From Synergistales bacterium (GTDB lineage: Bacteria; Synergistota; Synergistia; Synergistales; Aminobacteriaceae), in contig BNVG01000018.1 of assembly GCA_025997935.1 (NCBI GenBank), positions 1-23,854 on the forward strand: a stretch of DNA of 23,854 nt. Reading direction: 5' to 3'. The position numbers and the translations under genes were made by a program. Positions 1 through 7,418 of the stretch are shown in pieces. The first letter of the stretch is position 1; every line of letters begins with the position of its first letter. The notes under the pieces were generated by a model. That model was not told where the DNA came from. It worked only from the letters and a program-made list of their open reading frames with translations, and searched no databases.

Positions 1-843
1 TAGGCCATCCAAGCGCCCACGTCCTCGCCCGCGCCGGGGATTATGCCTATGATAACGCCTATAATGCCGGAGCGTATCGTGGCCGGAAGGAGCTTTTTGA
101 AGAACATCCCAAGCGGCGGGATGATACGTCCGATCTTGCCCTCTATTTTATAAGGCACAGTCTCCTGCAACACGCCTATGACCTCGGATATGCCAAAAAT
201 TCCTATAAGCGTCGCTATCAGAGGAACGCCGCCCTTGAGCTGGAGCGAGCCGAACGTGAAGCGCGGGTAGGCGTATATAGCCTCCATACCCACCGTTGAC
301 ATTGCGAAGCCGATAAAGCCGACGATCCAGCCCTTTATCGGGTCTTTGTCCGTGCTGAGAGATCCGCAGATCATGATACCGAAGAGGGCGAGCAAAAACA
401 TCTCCCAGTGGCCGAACTTCATGGCTATGAGATAAAGCACGGGCGTCAATAACAACATGACGAGAATACTGAACACAGTCCCGATAAAGGACGCTATAAA
501 GCCCGTCCCTATGGCTATTCCGCCCTTGCCCTGCTTGGCTAACTGAAAGCCGTCAAGCGCGGTGGCGGCGGCGGCAGGAGTGCCTGGGGATGTTTATCAT
601 AATAGCGGAGCAAAGCCCGCCGGACGTGGCGCCGACGTAGACGCTCAGCAAAAACGCCACGGCCCGCTCTAAGGGCATTCCGTAAGACACGTTAATCAGA
701 AGCGCCAGAGCCATTGTAGCTGTCAGGCCGGGTATGACGCCGACCAAAAGCCCGGAGAGGGAACCTCCGAAGATAAGCGCGATAATCCACGGGTCGCTCA
801 GCATAGAGTTGAACATCCCGAAGATATGGCTAAAGTATTCCAT
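1..843 (-). pseudogene. tctA: TTT transporter large permease TctA, frameshifted and cut by window edge
   Basis: This is the large, multi-helix membrane subunit of a tripartite tricarboxylate transporter, which imports organic acids delivered by TctC using an ion gradient. The ATG at 843 follows a GGAGG site and lies 14 bases after tctB. The first frame reads through the first TctA signature (GLLVGVIPGLTATMALAL) to SAIMINIP and then hits a stop near 553. Removing the T at about 585 restores GTPAAAATALDGFQLAKQGKG, the standard TctA continuation, and that frame stays open to base 1. There it reaches the second signature (GVIIGIIPGAGEDVGAWMAY). About 280 of the usual roughly 500 residues are visible. 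The extra base lies in GTGCCTGGGGATG, outside a simple homopolymer, so it could be a real lesion or an assembly error. Family identity is near certain; functionality is doubtful. Confidence 0.9.
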
Positions 844-857
844 TCAGCTTTTCCTCC

Positions 858-1340
858 TTACGGCATGGGGATTCTGAAAAGATGGACAAAAGCCAGCTGA
901 ACCAAGACGGGCGCAACCACGGCTACAGGAATTATCAAATACCACTTGCCGGCCTTGAGGAATAAAAACGTAAATATAAGGTATCCTATACTCAGATAAA
1001 CAAATTCTATTTTTCCCAAAAGCGCCACATAGGCGAGAATCAGAAGAAAAACCGTAAAGCCTTTTTTGAAAACGGGCGAACTCAAACTTTTTTTGAGATT
1101 ATCGGACGTCAAAATACGCTTGGCGTCCGCAAAGCCGCCGCGCCGCGACGACCTGTATATGAGAAAAAGCCCGAAAAATACAAACAGCACACCCAAAATC
1201 AGGGGGAAGAACCCCGGCGAAATTAAAAACGTCTGATAAACTCGCATTCGTAAAGCCTCAACGGAGAATGACACGCCCAGAATTATCAATAAAATCGCCG
1301 TGATAAAATCCGCTCCGGCCAATTTTTGAGTTTTAGGCAA
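858..1340 (-). CDS. tctB: TTT transporter small permease TctB
   Basis: This is the small membrane subunit (DUF1468 family) of the tripartite tricarboxylate transporter, 160 residues, a normal length for TctB. The translation has four hydrophobic segments, near residues 10-30, 40-62, 93-112 and 114-155, the last broad enough to be two helices. A basic linker (RSSRRGG) follows the second segment. The start is a TTG at 1340, chosen because GGGAGGAA lies eight bases upstream and no better start exists. It sits between tctC and tctA, giving the common tctCBA order. Its leader, between 1341 and 1518, is mostly taken up by a hairpin repeat. TctB sequences are poorly conserved, so the call rests on size, topology and neighbours as much as on sequence. 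Confidence 0.9.
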   Translation of the reverse strand: MPKTQKLAGADFITAILLIILGVSFSVEALRMRVYQTFLISPGFFPLILGVLFVFFGLFLIYRSSRRGGFADAKRILTSDNLKKSLSSPVFKKGFTVFLLILAYVALLGKIEFVYLSIGYLIFTFLFLKAGKWYLIIPVAVVAPVLVQLAFVHLFRIPMP

Positions 1341-1366
1341 GAAAAATTCCTCCCTTCACAGATTAT

Positions 1367-1500
1367 GTAGGGGCGACCGCCCTCGGTCGCCCGTGTCATA
1401 AAAACCATCGCCCGTGTCTAAATCTAAAAACCGTTGCCCGTGTCATAAAAATGGTCGCCCGTGTTTGTAAAAACGGGCGACCGGGGGCGGTCGCCCCTAC
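1367..1500. repeat. GTAGGGGCGA hairpin repeat, copy A (tctC-tctB gap)
   Basis: An intergenic element with near-perfect terminal inverted repeats: 28 bases at each end match at 27 positions. Each terminal arm can fold into its own hairpin (GGGCGACC pairing with GGTCGCCC). Between the arms is a series of short degenerate iterations of CGCCCGTGTCATAAAAA. It begins 18 bases after the tctC stop and ends 26 bases before the tctB start. It is one of three copies here and carries no gene. I recall similar GTAGGGGCGA elements from many anaerobe genomes, but that is recollection, not a search result. Confidence 0.9.
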
Positions 1501-1518
1501 GAAAGATATATTACAGGT

Positions 1519-2586
1519 CTATTTGTAGCCGTATTTCGCCTTTTCCTTGTTCCAGTCCCAGGCCTCGGGGCGCGGGATGTTGAACTTCTCGGGGGACTCG
1601 GGCGCAAGCCCGGCGTCGAACATGACCCACGCGTAGGCGGCGTATTGATAATCGAGAACCTTGTCGGCCTCTTCGCCGTGGCGTCCGATAACCTGATAGC
1701 CCATTTGTTCAGCAAACGTCTTCATTTCGGGCTGCTCACAAGCCCAGACAAAAGCCTCGGTCAGCTTGTCGACGATGGCCTTCGGCGCGTCGCGCGGAAT
1801 CATGACGGGCCAGGTCTCGGCCAAGTCGGGAACGGCCTTGTACTGCGCGCCGAAGTCGGTGATGGCGGGGAGGGTGAGGGTGTCAGAGAGCTTCAAAGCC
1901 TCGCGGCGGTTGAGGAGGAGAACCTTCAGCTTGCCGGACTTGACGTAGTCTATCCCCGCCGAGAAGGATATAGAGCCTATTTCGATTTCACCGGCCAGAA
2001 CCGCCACACAGGTAGCGCCGTCGCCGCCTGAGGTGACGTAATTTATCTTCGTCTTGACGCCCGCCGCCGCCGCGAAAGCCTCGACGAAAGCGTGAATCCC
2101 CGCGCCCATAGAGGAGATGCCGACGTTGGCCTTGCCGTCGTTGAGGGCCTTTATGGCGTCGTCGACGGTGTTGATGCCGGACTTCTCAGGGTTTACGACG
2201 AGAGCCGCCGGCCCCTGAATGTGATGGAATCCCCACCAGTTCCACGGAATACCCTGCTTGGACGTGTCGGTGATGAGGAATCCGCCAAAGCAGCCGGAGC
2301 CAGTCGCGAAGAGGGCGTAGCCGTCGTGAGCGAGCCCCTGAACCTGCTCCGCCGCGACGGCGCTCGCCGCGCCCGGCACGTTGACGACGTTGATGGTCTC
2401 GCCTATCTTCTTCTCCATCAGAGCTATCAACGGACGAACCGCCGTATCCGTACCGCCGCCCGCGCCAAAGCCGACGTACACCGTAGGCGCGCCCTTAGTC
2501 CAAACCTTGTCCGCCGCAAAAGCCGAACCCGCCGCCGCGACCAACGCCACCAACAATACCGCTACCGCCAAAACTTTCTTACTCAT
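1519..2586 (-). CDS. tctC: TTT transporter periplasmic substrate-binding protein TctC
   Basis: This is the extracytoplasmic solute receptor of the tripartite tricarboxylate transporter, 355 residues. An N-terminal signal peptide (MSKKVLAVAVLLVALVAAAGSAFA, cleavage near residue 24) is followed by the Bug/TctC fold. It includes the first ligand loop (VYVGFGAGGGTDTAVRPL) and the central GGDGATCVAVLAGEIEIGS region that matches the usual 'GGG...A.L.GE.D' segment. The ATG at 2586 has AGGAGG eight bases upstream. The ligand cannot be deduced: TctC paralogues bind citrate, tartrate, aromatic acids and others. The gene is the first transporter gene, directly downstream of the reductase gene, and hairpin repeats lie on both sides of it, which may help give the receptor more transcript than the permeases. 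Confidence 0.93.
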   Translation of the reverse strand: MSKKVLAVAVLLVALVAAAGSAFAADKVWTKGAPTVYVGFGAGGGTDTAVRPLIALMEKKIGETINVVNVPGAASAVAAEQVQGLAHDGYALFATGSGCFGGFLITDTSKQGIPWNWWGFHHIQGPAALVVNPEKSGINTVDDAIKALNDGKANVGISSMGAGIHAFVEAFAAAAGVKTKINYVTSGGDGATCVAVLAGEIEIGSISFSAGIDYVKSGKLKVLLLNRREALKLSDTLTLPAITDFGAQYKAVPDLAETWPVMIPRDAPKAIVDKLTEAFVWACEQPEMKTFAEQMGYQVIGRHGEEADKVLDYQYAAYAWVMFDAGLAPESPEKFNIPRPEAWDWNKEKAKYGYK

Positions 2587-2644
2587 TGCACTTCCTCCTT
2601 TAAGATAAAATATGGAACATAAAACAAAACCTAAAAACCACCTC

Positions 2645-2741
2645 GTAGGGGCGACCTTTGGTCGCCCGTTTTTTACGGTTCGCCCGTTTTTTACGGTTCA
2701 CCCATTTTTTACAGACACGGGCGAACACAGTTCGCCCCTAC
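2645..2741. repeat. GTAGGGGCGA hairpin repeat, copy B (reductase-tctC gap)
   Basis: Second copy of the element. Its left arm folds as GGGCGACC-TTT-GGTCGCCC (2649-2667). Its right arm folds as GGGCGAAC-ACA-GTTCGCCC (2719-2737). The two arms differ from each other at a stem position, yet each stem is perfectly paired. The centre contains repeated TTTTTTACGGTTCGCCCG-like units. It starts 16 bases downstream of the reductase stop, leaving the tctC ribosome site clear. Confidence 0.9.
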
Positions 2742-2757
2742 GAAGAATAGGGTGTTT

Positions 2758-3645
2758 TTATTTTTTCTTCAGCGATATGCCGTTCAGTTTCTCGTAGAAC
2801 ATCCCGAGCGCGCCGTGGTCGAGGGCTTCGTGACCGTCGGCGGCCAAGTTCTGCATCATCTCCATCACCTGAGCCACGAGGGGCATGGAGAGGTGCAGAG
2901 CGCGTCCCGTCTCCTGTACGTTGCCAAGGTCTTTAATGTGGAGGTTTATGCGGAAGCCGGGGTTGTAGCGGGCCTCGAACATGCGCGGCGCTTTATCCTC
3001 AAGACACTGGCTCCCCGCAAGTCCGCCCCTTATCGCTCCGAACACCTTCTCGGGGTCGACTCCGGCCTTCTCGGCCAAGCTCATGCCCTCCGCGACGGCG
3101 GCGATATTTATGCCGACTATCGTCTGGTTGACCAATTTAGCTATCTGCCCCGCGCCTATCCCCGCGACGTAGTTGCTCTTGCCCATCAGGTCGAGGATGT
3201 CTTTTACCTTGTTGTACACGTCCTCCTTGCCGCCTACCATAATGGCCAGCGTGCCCTTCTCGGCCTTCTCCTGTCCGCCGCTGACGGGGGCGTCCAGCAT
3301 ATCCGCGCCCTTGGCCTCCAAAAGGCCGCAAAGCTCGCGGCTGACCAACGGGGCTATAGAGCTCATATCCACGACTATTTGCCCCTTCTTGGCAACCGAC
3401 AAAATCCCGTCCTTGCCGCTCACCACCTCGCGGACGTGAGGCGAGTTCGGCAGCATGGTGATGACTATGTCGGACGCGCTCGCGACGGCCGCGGGGCTTG
3501 CCGCTTTCTCCGCTCCGTCCTTCACAAGCTCGTCGACAGCCGAGGCCGCGACGTCAAACACCACCAAAGACTTTCCGGCCTTCAAAAGGTTCTTCGCCAT
3601 CGGTTTTCCCATGATGCCCAAACCTACAAATCCAATTTTGCCCAT
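2758..3645 (-). CDS. garR: 3-hydroxyisobutyrate dehydrogenase / tartronate semialdehyde reductase family protein
   Basis: An NAD(P)-dependent beta-hydroxyacid dehydrogenase, 295 residues, the standard family length. The Rossmann motif is GFVGLGIMG (glycines at 8, 10 and 13). The substrate-binding signature DAPVSGG lies at 118-124, and the catalytic lysine with its partner asparagine sits in KLVNQ (K170, N173). Overall similarity is closest to GarR-type 2-hydroxy-3-oxopropionate reductases, which make D-glycerate from tartronate semialdehyde. 3-Hydroxyisobutyrate, 4-hydroxybutyrate and sulfolactaldehyde reductases share these motifs, so the substrate is uncertain and the symbol is provisional. 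The ATG at 3645 has GGGGG upstream. The gene lies between the transketolase pair and tctC, suggesting it acts on an aldehyde acid from the imported substrate. Confidence 0.85.
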   Translation of the reverse strand: MGKIGFVGLGIMGKPMAKNLLKAGKSLVVFDVAASAVDELVKDGAEKAASPAAVASASDIVITMLPNSPHVREVVSGKDGILSVAKKGQIVVDMSSIAPLVSRELCGLLEAKGADMLDAPVSGGQEKAEKGTLAIMVGGKEDVYNKVKDILDLMGKSNYVAGIGAGQIAKLVNQTIVGINIAAVAEGMSLAEKAGVDPEKVFGAIRGGLAGSQCLEDKAPRMFEARYNPGFRINLHIKDLGNVQETGRALHLSMPLVAQVMEMMQNLAADGHEALDHGALGMFYEKLNGISLKKK

Positions 3646-3690
3646 AATAATTCCCCCTGTTATCTAAAAATCAAAATTAAATCCCTGCTC

Positions 3691-3835
3691 GTAGGGGCGA
3701 CCGCCCCGGTCGCCCGTTTTTATTGTGCGCCCGTTTCGTTATATGCACGGGCGACCGATAACTGTGTCGGGACGCAAATCAACCGCGTCGGCCCGTTCGT
3801 TATATACACGGGCGACCGAGGGCGGTCGCCCCTAC
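3691..3835. repeat. GTAGGGGCGA hairpin repeat, copy C (transketolase-reductase gap)
   Basis: Third and longest copy. The terminal arms each fold into a nine-pair hairpin (GGGCGACCG with CGGTCGCCC). The interior has a duplicated segment of about 30 bases, near 3728-3758 and 3789-3819, each containing CGTTATAT followed by ACACGGGCGACCGA or a close variant. It begins eight bases after the stop of the transketolase C-terminal subunit gene. Confidence 0.88.
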
Positions 3836-3843
3836 GAATTTAT

Positions 3844-4782
3844 CTACAAAAGCCCTAAAGCCGCTTTAGCTATCGCGTCCGGCGTCAGGCCGTAATGCTC
3901 TAATAGCTGCTCGTACTCGTGCGCGGACTGCCCGTATCTGTCGGCGAAGCCTATGCGTTCCGTCGGAAGCGGGGCGCGAGAGAGAACTCTCGCTATTGCC
4001 GCGCCGAGGCCGCCGATAACGCTGTGCTCCTCTACCGTGACGAGCGCGCGAACCGAACCCAGCGCCGCGCGGACGGCCTTTTCATCTAATGGCTTTATCG
4101 TGCTGAAGTTCACGACGCTCGCGCTTTTGCCGCTCTTTGCCAAAATCTCGCGCGCCTTCAGCCCCATATCGGCGGTCACTCCGTTTACGCATATAGCCAC
4201 ATCTTTGCCCTCCGCCAAGACAAGAGGCTTACCCACCTCAAACGGCGTGGATTCCTCCGTGACAAGCGGCGTGTCGTTGCGGTTGAGGCGTATATAGACG
4301 GGGCCGTTTATGGCGAGAGCCGCCTTCACAACCTTGGGAACCTCCGTCGCGTCCACGGGCGCAAAGACGGTCATATTGGGCAGTACGCTCATAAGCGCCA
4401 AGTCCTCGAAGCACTGGTGCGTAGCGCCGTCGCCAAAGTCGGAAAGCCCTACGCTCGAGCCGACAATCTTCACGTTGAGCTTGGGTAGGCAGACGCCCTG
4501 ACGAATCTGCTCGTAAGGACGCCCGGTCGCGAATATGGCGAAGGTGTGCACAAACGGTATCTTGCCGCAAAGGGCAAGCCCCGCCGCCGCGCTGACCATG
4601 TTGGCCTCGCCTATACCCATTTCGATATACTGATCGGGCAGATTGCTTTGAATCTGTACGGACTGAGTGGAAGCGCAGAGGTCGGCGTCTAAAGCCACGA
4701 TGTTTTTGTTTGCTTTGGCCGCCTCTAAGAGGGCTGTACCATAAGCTATACGCGGGTTTTTCTCTATTGTTTTCTCTGTCAT
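3844..4782 (-). CDS. Transketolase, C-terminal subunit (split enzyme)
   Basis: The pyrimidine-binding and C-terminal domains of a two-gene transketolase, 312 residues. The catalytic glutamate that activates thiamine diphosphate is in GIGEANM (E59). The downstream HTFAIFATGRPYEQIR and GDGATHQCFEDLALM segments are typical of the transketolase/DXS pyrimidine domain. A C-terminal transketolase domain starts around residue 190 with a VEEHSVIGGLG segment. The ATG at 4782 has AAGGAGG ten bases upstream, and this site overlaps the stop of the N-terminal subunit gene, so the two are translated together. It would move two-carbon ketol groups between sugar phosphates or related acids. Its place in a regulated organic-acid operon suggests a dedicated catabolic enzyme, not the housekeeping one; that is inference. 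Confidence 0.92.
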   Translation of the reverse strand: MTEKTIEKNPRIAYGTALLEAAKANKNIVALDADLCASTQSVQIQSNLPDQYIEMGIGEANMVSAAAGLALCGKIPFVHTFAIFATGRPYEQIRQGVCLPKLNVKIVGSSVGLSDFGDGATHQCFEDLALMSVLPNMTVFAPVDATEVPKVVKAALAINGPVYIRLNRNDTPLVTEESTPFEVGKPLVLAEGKDVAICVNGVTADMGLKAREILAKSGKSASVVNFSTIKPLDEKAVRAALGSVRALVTVEEHSVIGGLGAAIARVLSRAPLPTERIGFADRYGQSAHEYEQLLEHYGLTPDAIAKAALGLL

Positions 4783-4799
4783 AATAGCGCGGCCTCCTT

Positions 4800-5630
4800 C
4801 TAAAGAGCCATGACTGACGCTATGGCTTTTTCTCGGGTCTCCGGCGTCAGAAGGTTGTTGTGATAAGCGTGGGAGTTCTCGGCGAAAGTCACGCCCTTGC
4901 CCTTGACTGTGTAGGCTATTATGGCCGTGGGCGCGCCTTTTACATCCGTGGCTTTATCCAGTGTCTCCGCTATGTCGGTCAGGTCATGGCCGTCTATCTC
5001 GAAGGTCTTCCATCCAAACGCCGCGAAGCGACCGGGGATGTTTTGTATAGAATAGCGATCGCGGGTTTTCCCCATCGCCTGAATGCCGTTTGCGTCAACG
5101 ATAACCGTGAGATTGTCGAGTGAGTAGACGTTAGAAGTCATAGTGGCCTCCCATATCTGCCCCTCGGCCAGCTCTCCGTCCCCAACTATGACGTAGACGT
5201 GATAATCGCGCTTGTCGAGCTTGCCCGCTATGGCCATGCCGACGCCCATAGAGAACCCCTGTCCAAGAGAACCTGTGTTAGCCTCGATGCCGGGCGTCTC
5301 ACGCTCCGGGTGTCCCTGCAAAACGCTGCCGAAACTTTTTGTGGTGGCTAATATGTCCTTGCTAAAATACCCAGACTCGGCAAGCGCCGCGTACTGAGCC
5401 AAGACGGAGTGCCCTTTGCTCATAATAAAGCGGTCGCGGTTCGGGTCGTCCGGCGATTTGGACGAATGCTTCATCTTATAAAAATAAAGCGCCGCCACAA
5501 TATCCGCGCACGACATAGAGCCGCCTAAATGTCCCCTATGGTCTATTCCAAGCGCCTCTATTATCCCAAGGCGAACAGAACGCGCCTTTTCCTTGAGGGC
5601 TTTCAATGTTGTCTCGTCTATCTTGCCCAA
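4800..5630 (-). CDS. Transketolase, N-terminal subunit (split enzyme)
   Basis: The thiamine-diphosphate binding half of the split transketolase, 276 residues, the usual size for this subunit. Visible motifs are GHLGGS (H34), SKGH (71-74), the substrate-site HPE (107-109) and the metal/diphosphate motif GDGELAEGQIWEA (150-162) ending in the conserved asparagine N181 of VDANGIQAMG. The start is TTG at 5630, supported by GGAGG ten bases upstream; the protein then begins GKIDETTLKALKEKARSVR, a normal family N-terminus. It follows the GntR gene by 58 bases and precedes the C-terminal subunit by 17. All catalytic residues I can check are present, so it should be active with its partner. Confidence 0.93.
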   Translation of the reverse strand: MGKIDETTLKALKEKARSVRLGIIEALGIDHRGHLGGSMSCADIVAALYFYKMKHSSKSPDDPNRDRFIMSKGHSVLAQYAALAESGYFSKDILATTKSFGSVLQGHPERETPGIEANTGSLGQGFSMGVGMAIAGKLDKRDYHVYVIVGDGELAEGQIWEATMTSNVYSLDNLTVIVDANGIQAMGKTRDRYSIQNIPGRFAAFGWKTFEIDGHDLTDIAETLDKATDVKGAPTAIIAYTVKGKGVTFAENSHAYHNNLLTPETREKAIASVMAL

Positions 5631-5688
5631 TTCTCAAAAACCTCCATTCGAAAATATAAAATTCTGAAATGATTTTTATACACAATTT

Positions 5689-6414
5689 TTAATGAGCGTC
5701 CAAGAGCGCGGATATGGCTTTTTGCGTCTCTTTGACGTGTTCTGACATGACAAGTTCCGCTTGTCTCGCGTCTCGCTCCTGAAACGCTTTTATTATTTGT
5801 TGATGATATTTCATGGCTCGCTTTCGCCTTTCGGCATACGAGGCCGATAGGACTTGTTGCCTTAGGAGATGTTCTCTTACCAATTCAAAAGAATGAGAAA
5901 AAAGCGCGTTGCGCGTGGCCTGTGACAAAAGATAGTGAAAATTCATATCAAGCTCGGCGAAGATAGACGGATCTCTGTCGGATGATATGTTGACGATTTG
6001 ATGTTCTACGCAGGAAATCAGTTTGTCTATTTCAGCATTGGTGATACGCTCCGCGGCCAAGGCGGCGCAATATGGCTCGTACGCGACGCGAAACTCCATT
6101 ACGTGCAAGACGTCCTGAAGATTTTCGGGATCGAGCGCCGGGGGAGATTTGGCGACGTCAGAGGGATCATTGACAAATGTTCCCATGCCCGGGACAGTGT
6201 AGACCAGATTGTTGGCCTTTAGGAGGTTCAACGCTTCGCGCACAGTGGAGCGTCCGACATGGAACGCCCTCACAAGCTCGGCCTCGGTGTAAAGCTGTTC
6301 ACCCGGAGTCCAGAACCCGGATCGAATTTTTTCTTTCAGGGCCTCGAACACGACGACGCTTCGGCTCTTTCGTTCCAGAGGAGTAAAGACGTTCTCGGTG
6401 CTTACCATAGTCAT
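5689..6414 (-). CDS. GntR-family transcriptional regulator, FadR/FCD subfamily
   Basis: A DNA-binding repressor or activator of 241 residues. The winged helix-turn-helix spans about residues 16-82 (GEQLYTEAELVRAF, then GRSTVREALNLL, then the wing GMGTFV). The all-helical FCD effector domain spans about 98-235 and keeps the metal-binding set D156, H160, H204 and H226, so a carboxylic acid ligand bound through a metal is likely. The start is ATG at 6414, with a second in-frame ATG six bases later; the ribosome site GGGGGA is modest. It is the first gene of the minus-strand transketolase/TTT operon and faces the hydratase gene. It probably controls both directions through the palindrome at 6464-6472. 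Confidence 0.92.
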   Translation of the reverse strand: MTMVSTENVFTPLERKSRSVVVFEALKEKIRSGFWTPGEQLYTEAELVRAFHVGRSTVREALNLLKANNLVYTVPGMGTFVNDPSDVAKSPPALDPENLQDVLHVMEFRVAYEPYCAALAAERITNAEIDKLISCVEHQIVNISSDRDPSIFAELDMNFHYLLSQATRNALFSHSFELVREHLLRQQVLSASYAERRKRAMKYHQQIIKAFQERDARQAELVMSEHVKETQKAISALLDAH

Positions 6415-6448
6415 TAATAGGCATCCCCCAACGGAAACGCTTTCAGAT

Positions 6449-6502
6449 TTGACATATATCTGATGTCGGACAACATATCATAAAGAATCTGTCTTTGTCA
6501 AG
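6449..6502. promoter_or_regulatory. Divergent promoter region with candidate GntR operator
   Basis: Two perfect TTGACA boxes face each other: plus strand 6449-6454 and minus strand 6502-6497. Between them lies TGTC-G-GACA (6464-6472), whose palindrome extends with partial symmetry to about 6458-6478. This half-site fits the TNGTC-N-GACNA form common for FadR-type GntR proteins. On the minus strand GATATG follows the TTGACA at 17 bases. On the plus strand the -10 is less clear (TATCAT lies 21 bases on). The operator would block both promoters. Confidence 0.6.
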
Positions 6503-6621
6503 CGGTAATTTTTTGTTTCCTGCCAAACGTCGGAGCTATTGCGGTTTGTATGTCGCCTTGTTACAATAATACAGGCTTGAGAGACAATGCCTGTGGTGAA
6601 GCGAAAGGAATGGTCATAATT

Positions 6622-7398
6622 ATGCCTTATGCGAGAACAGCGGAATTTGCGGACGAGCTTTATAAAGCCGAAATATCATGTAGCCCAATTGCGCCGCTGA
6701 CGGAGACGGATCCCGGCATAACGCCCGAAAACGCCTACGCCGTGCAGCTCCACAACGTGAAGCGCAATATAGCCAAGCGCGTCATATCGGGCAAGAAGAT
6801 AGGCCTGACGTCCAAGGGGATACAGACGCAGCTGGGCGTCGACACGCCGGACTACGGGCACTTGTTCAAGGACATGGAGCGCCCCGACGGGAAACTCCTG
6901 ACGGGCGCGTTCATCGCGCCAAAGATAGAGGCCGAGATAGCTTACGTCCTGAAGGGCGACCTGAAGGGCGGCGGCGTTACGGTTGACGATGTGTTGAAGG
7001 CCACCGACTACGTCGTATGCTCATTTGAGATAGTCGACAGCCGCGTCAGGGACTGGAAGATAAAGCTCGCCGACACCATAGCGGACAACGCCTCGGCGGC
7101 GGCTTACGTCCTGGGCGCGAAGAAAGTCTCGCCCCTTTCCGTAGACCTCGCCGCCGTCTCCATGAAACTCTACAAAAACGGCGCGCTCGTAAACGAGGGC
7201 GTGGGCGCGGAGGTGATGGGCAACCCGTCGCTGTCCGTGGCGTGGCTCGCCAATAAGCTCTGGGAGTACGGCGTGGCCCTGAAAAAAGGGGAGGTCGTAC
7301 TGTCCGGCGCGTTCGCCGCCGCGCCGCTCGCCGTGAAGGGCGATGTGTTCGAGGCGCGGTTTTCGGAGCTGGGGGATATAAGGGCGGAGTTTGTGTAG
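6622..7398 (+). CDS. 2-keto-4-pentenoate hydratase / fumarylacetoacetate hydrolase-family protein
   Basis: A metal-dependent hydratase of the MhpD/HpcG type, 258 residues. The family core is clear: GKKIGLTSKGIQTQLGVDTPDYGHL (about 57-81), the metal ligands E103 and E105 in KIEAEIAYVL, and E136 in SFEIVDSR. The frame is open back to 6550, but the natural family start is MPYARTAEFADEL at 6622; AAAGGA lies 12 bases before it. An ATG at 6610 is possible, though it is almost on top of that site. Known members hydrate 2-oxo-alk-4-enoates, decarboxylate 4-oxalocrotonate or act on related oxo acids. The gene is divergent from the GntR gene and is probably in the same regulon, so its substrate may be an intermediate of the imported acid. 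Confidence 0.85.
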   Translation: MPYARTAEFADELYKAEISCSPIAPLTETDPGITPENAYAVQLHNVKRNIAKRVISGKKIGLTSKGIQTQLGVDTPDYGHLFKDMERPDGKLLTGAFIAPKIEAEIAYVLKGDLKGGGVTVDDVLKATDYVVCSFEIVDSRVRDWKIKLADTIADNASAAAYVLGAKKVSPLSVDLAAVSMKLYKNGALVNEGVGAEVMGNPSLSVAWLANKLWEYGVALKKGEVVLSGAFAAAPLAVKGDVFEARFSELGDIRAEFV

Positions 7399-7418
7399 CG
7401 CTCGCGGCTGTCCTATCG

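Noticed and set aside
1367..3835. The repeats as a CRISPR array or as strong terminators
   Set aside because: There are no regular spacers, and the T-rich parts lie inside the elements, not after a terminal stem; all three lie within one operon.
2752..3858. Long plus-strand open frame of 368 codons
   Set aside because: It lies opposite the reductase gene, which has complete family motifs; the plus frame has no recognisable domain and runs through repeat copy C.
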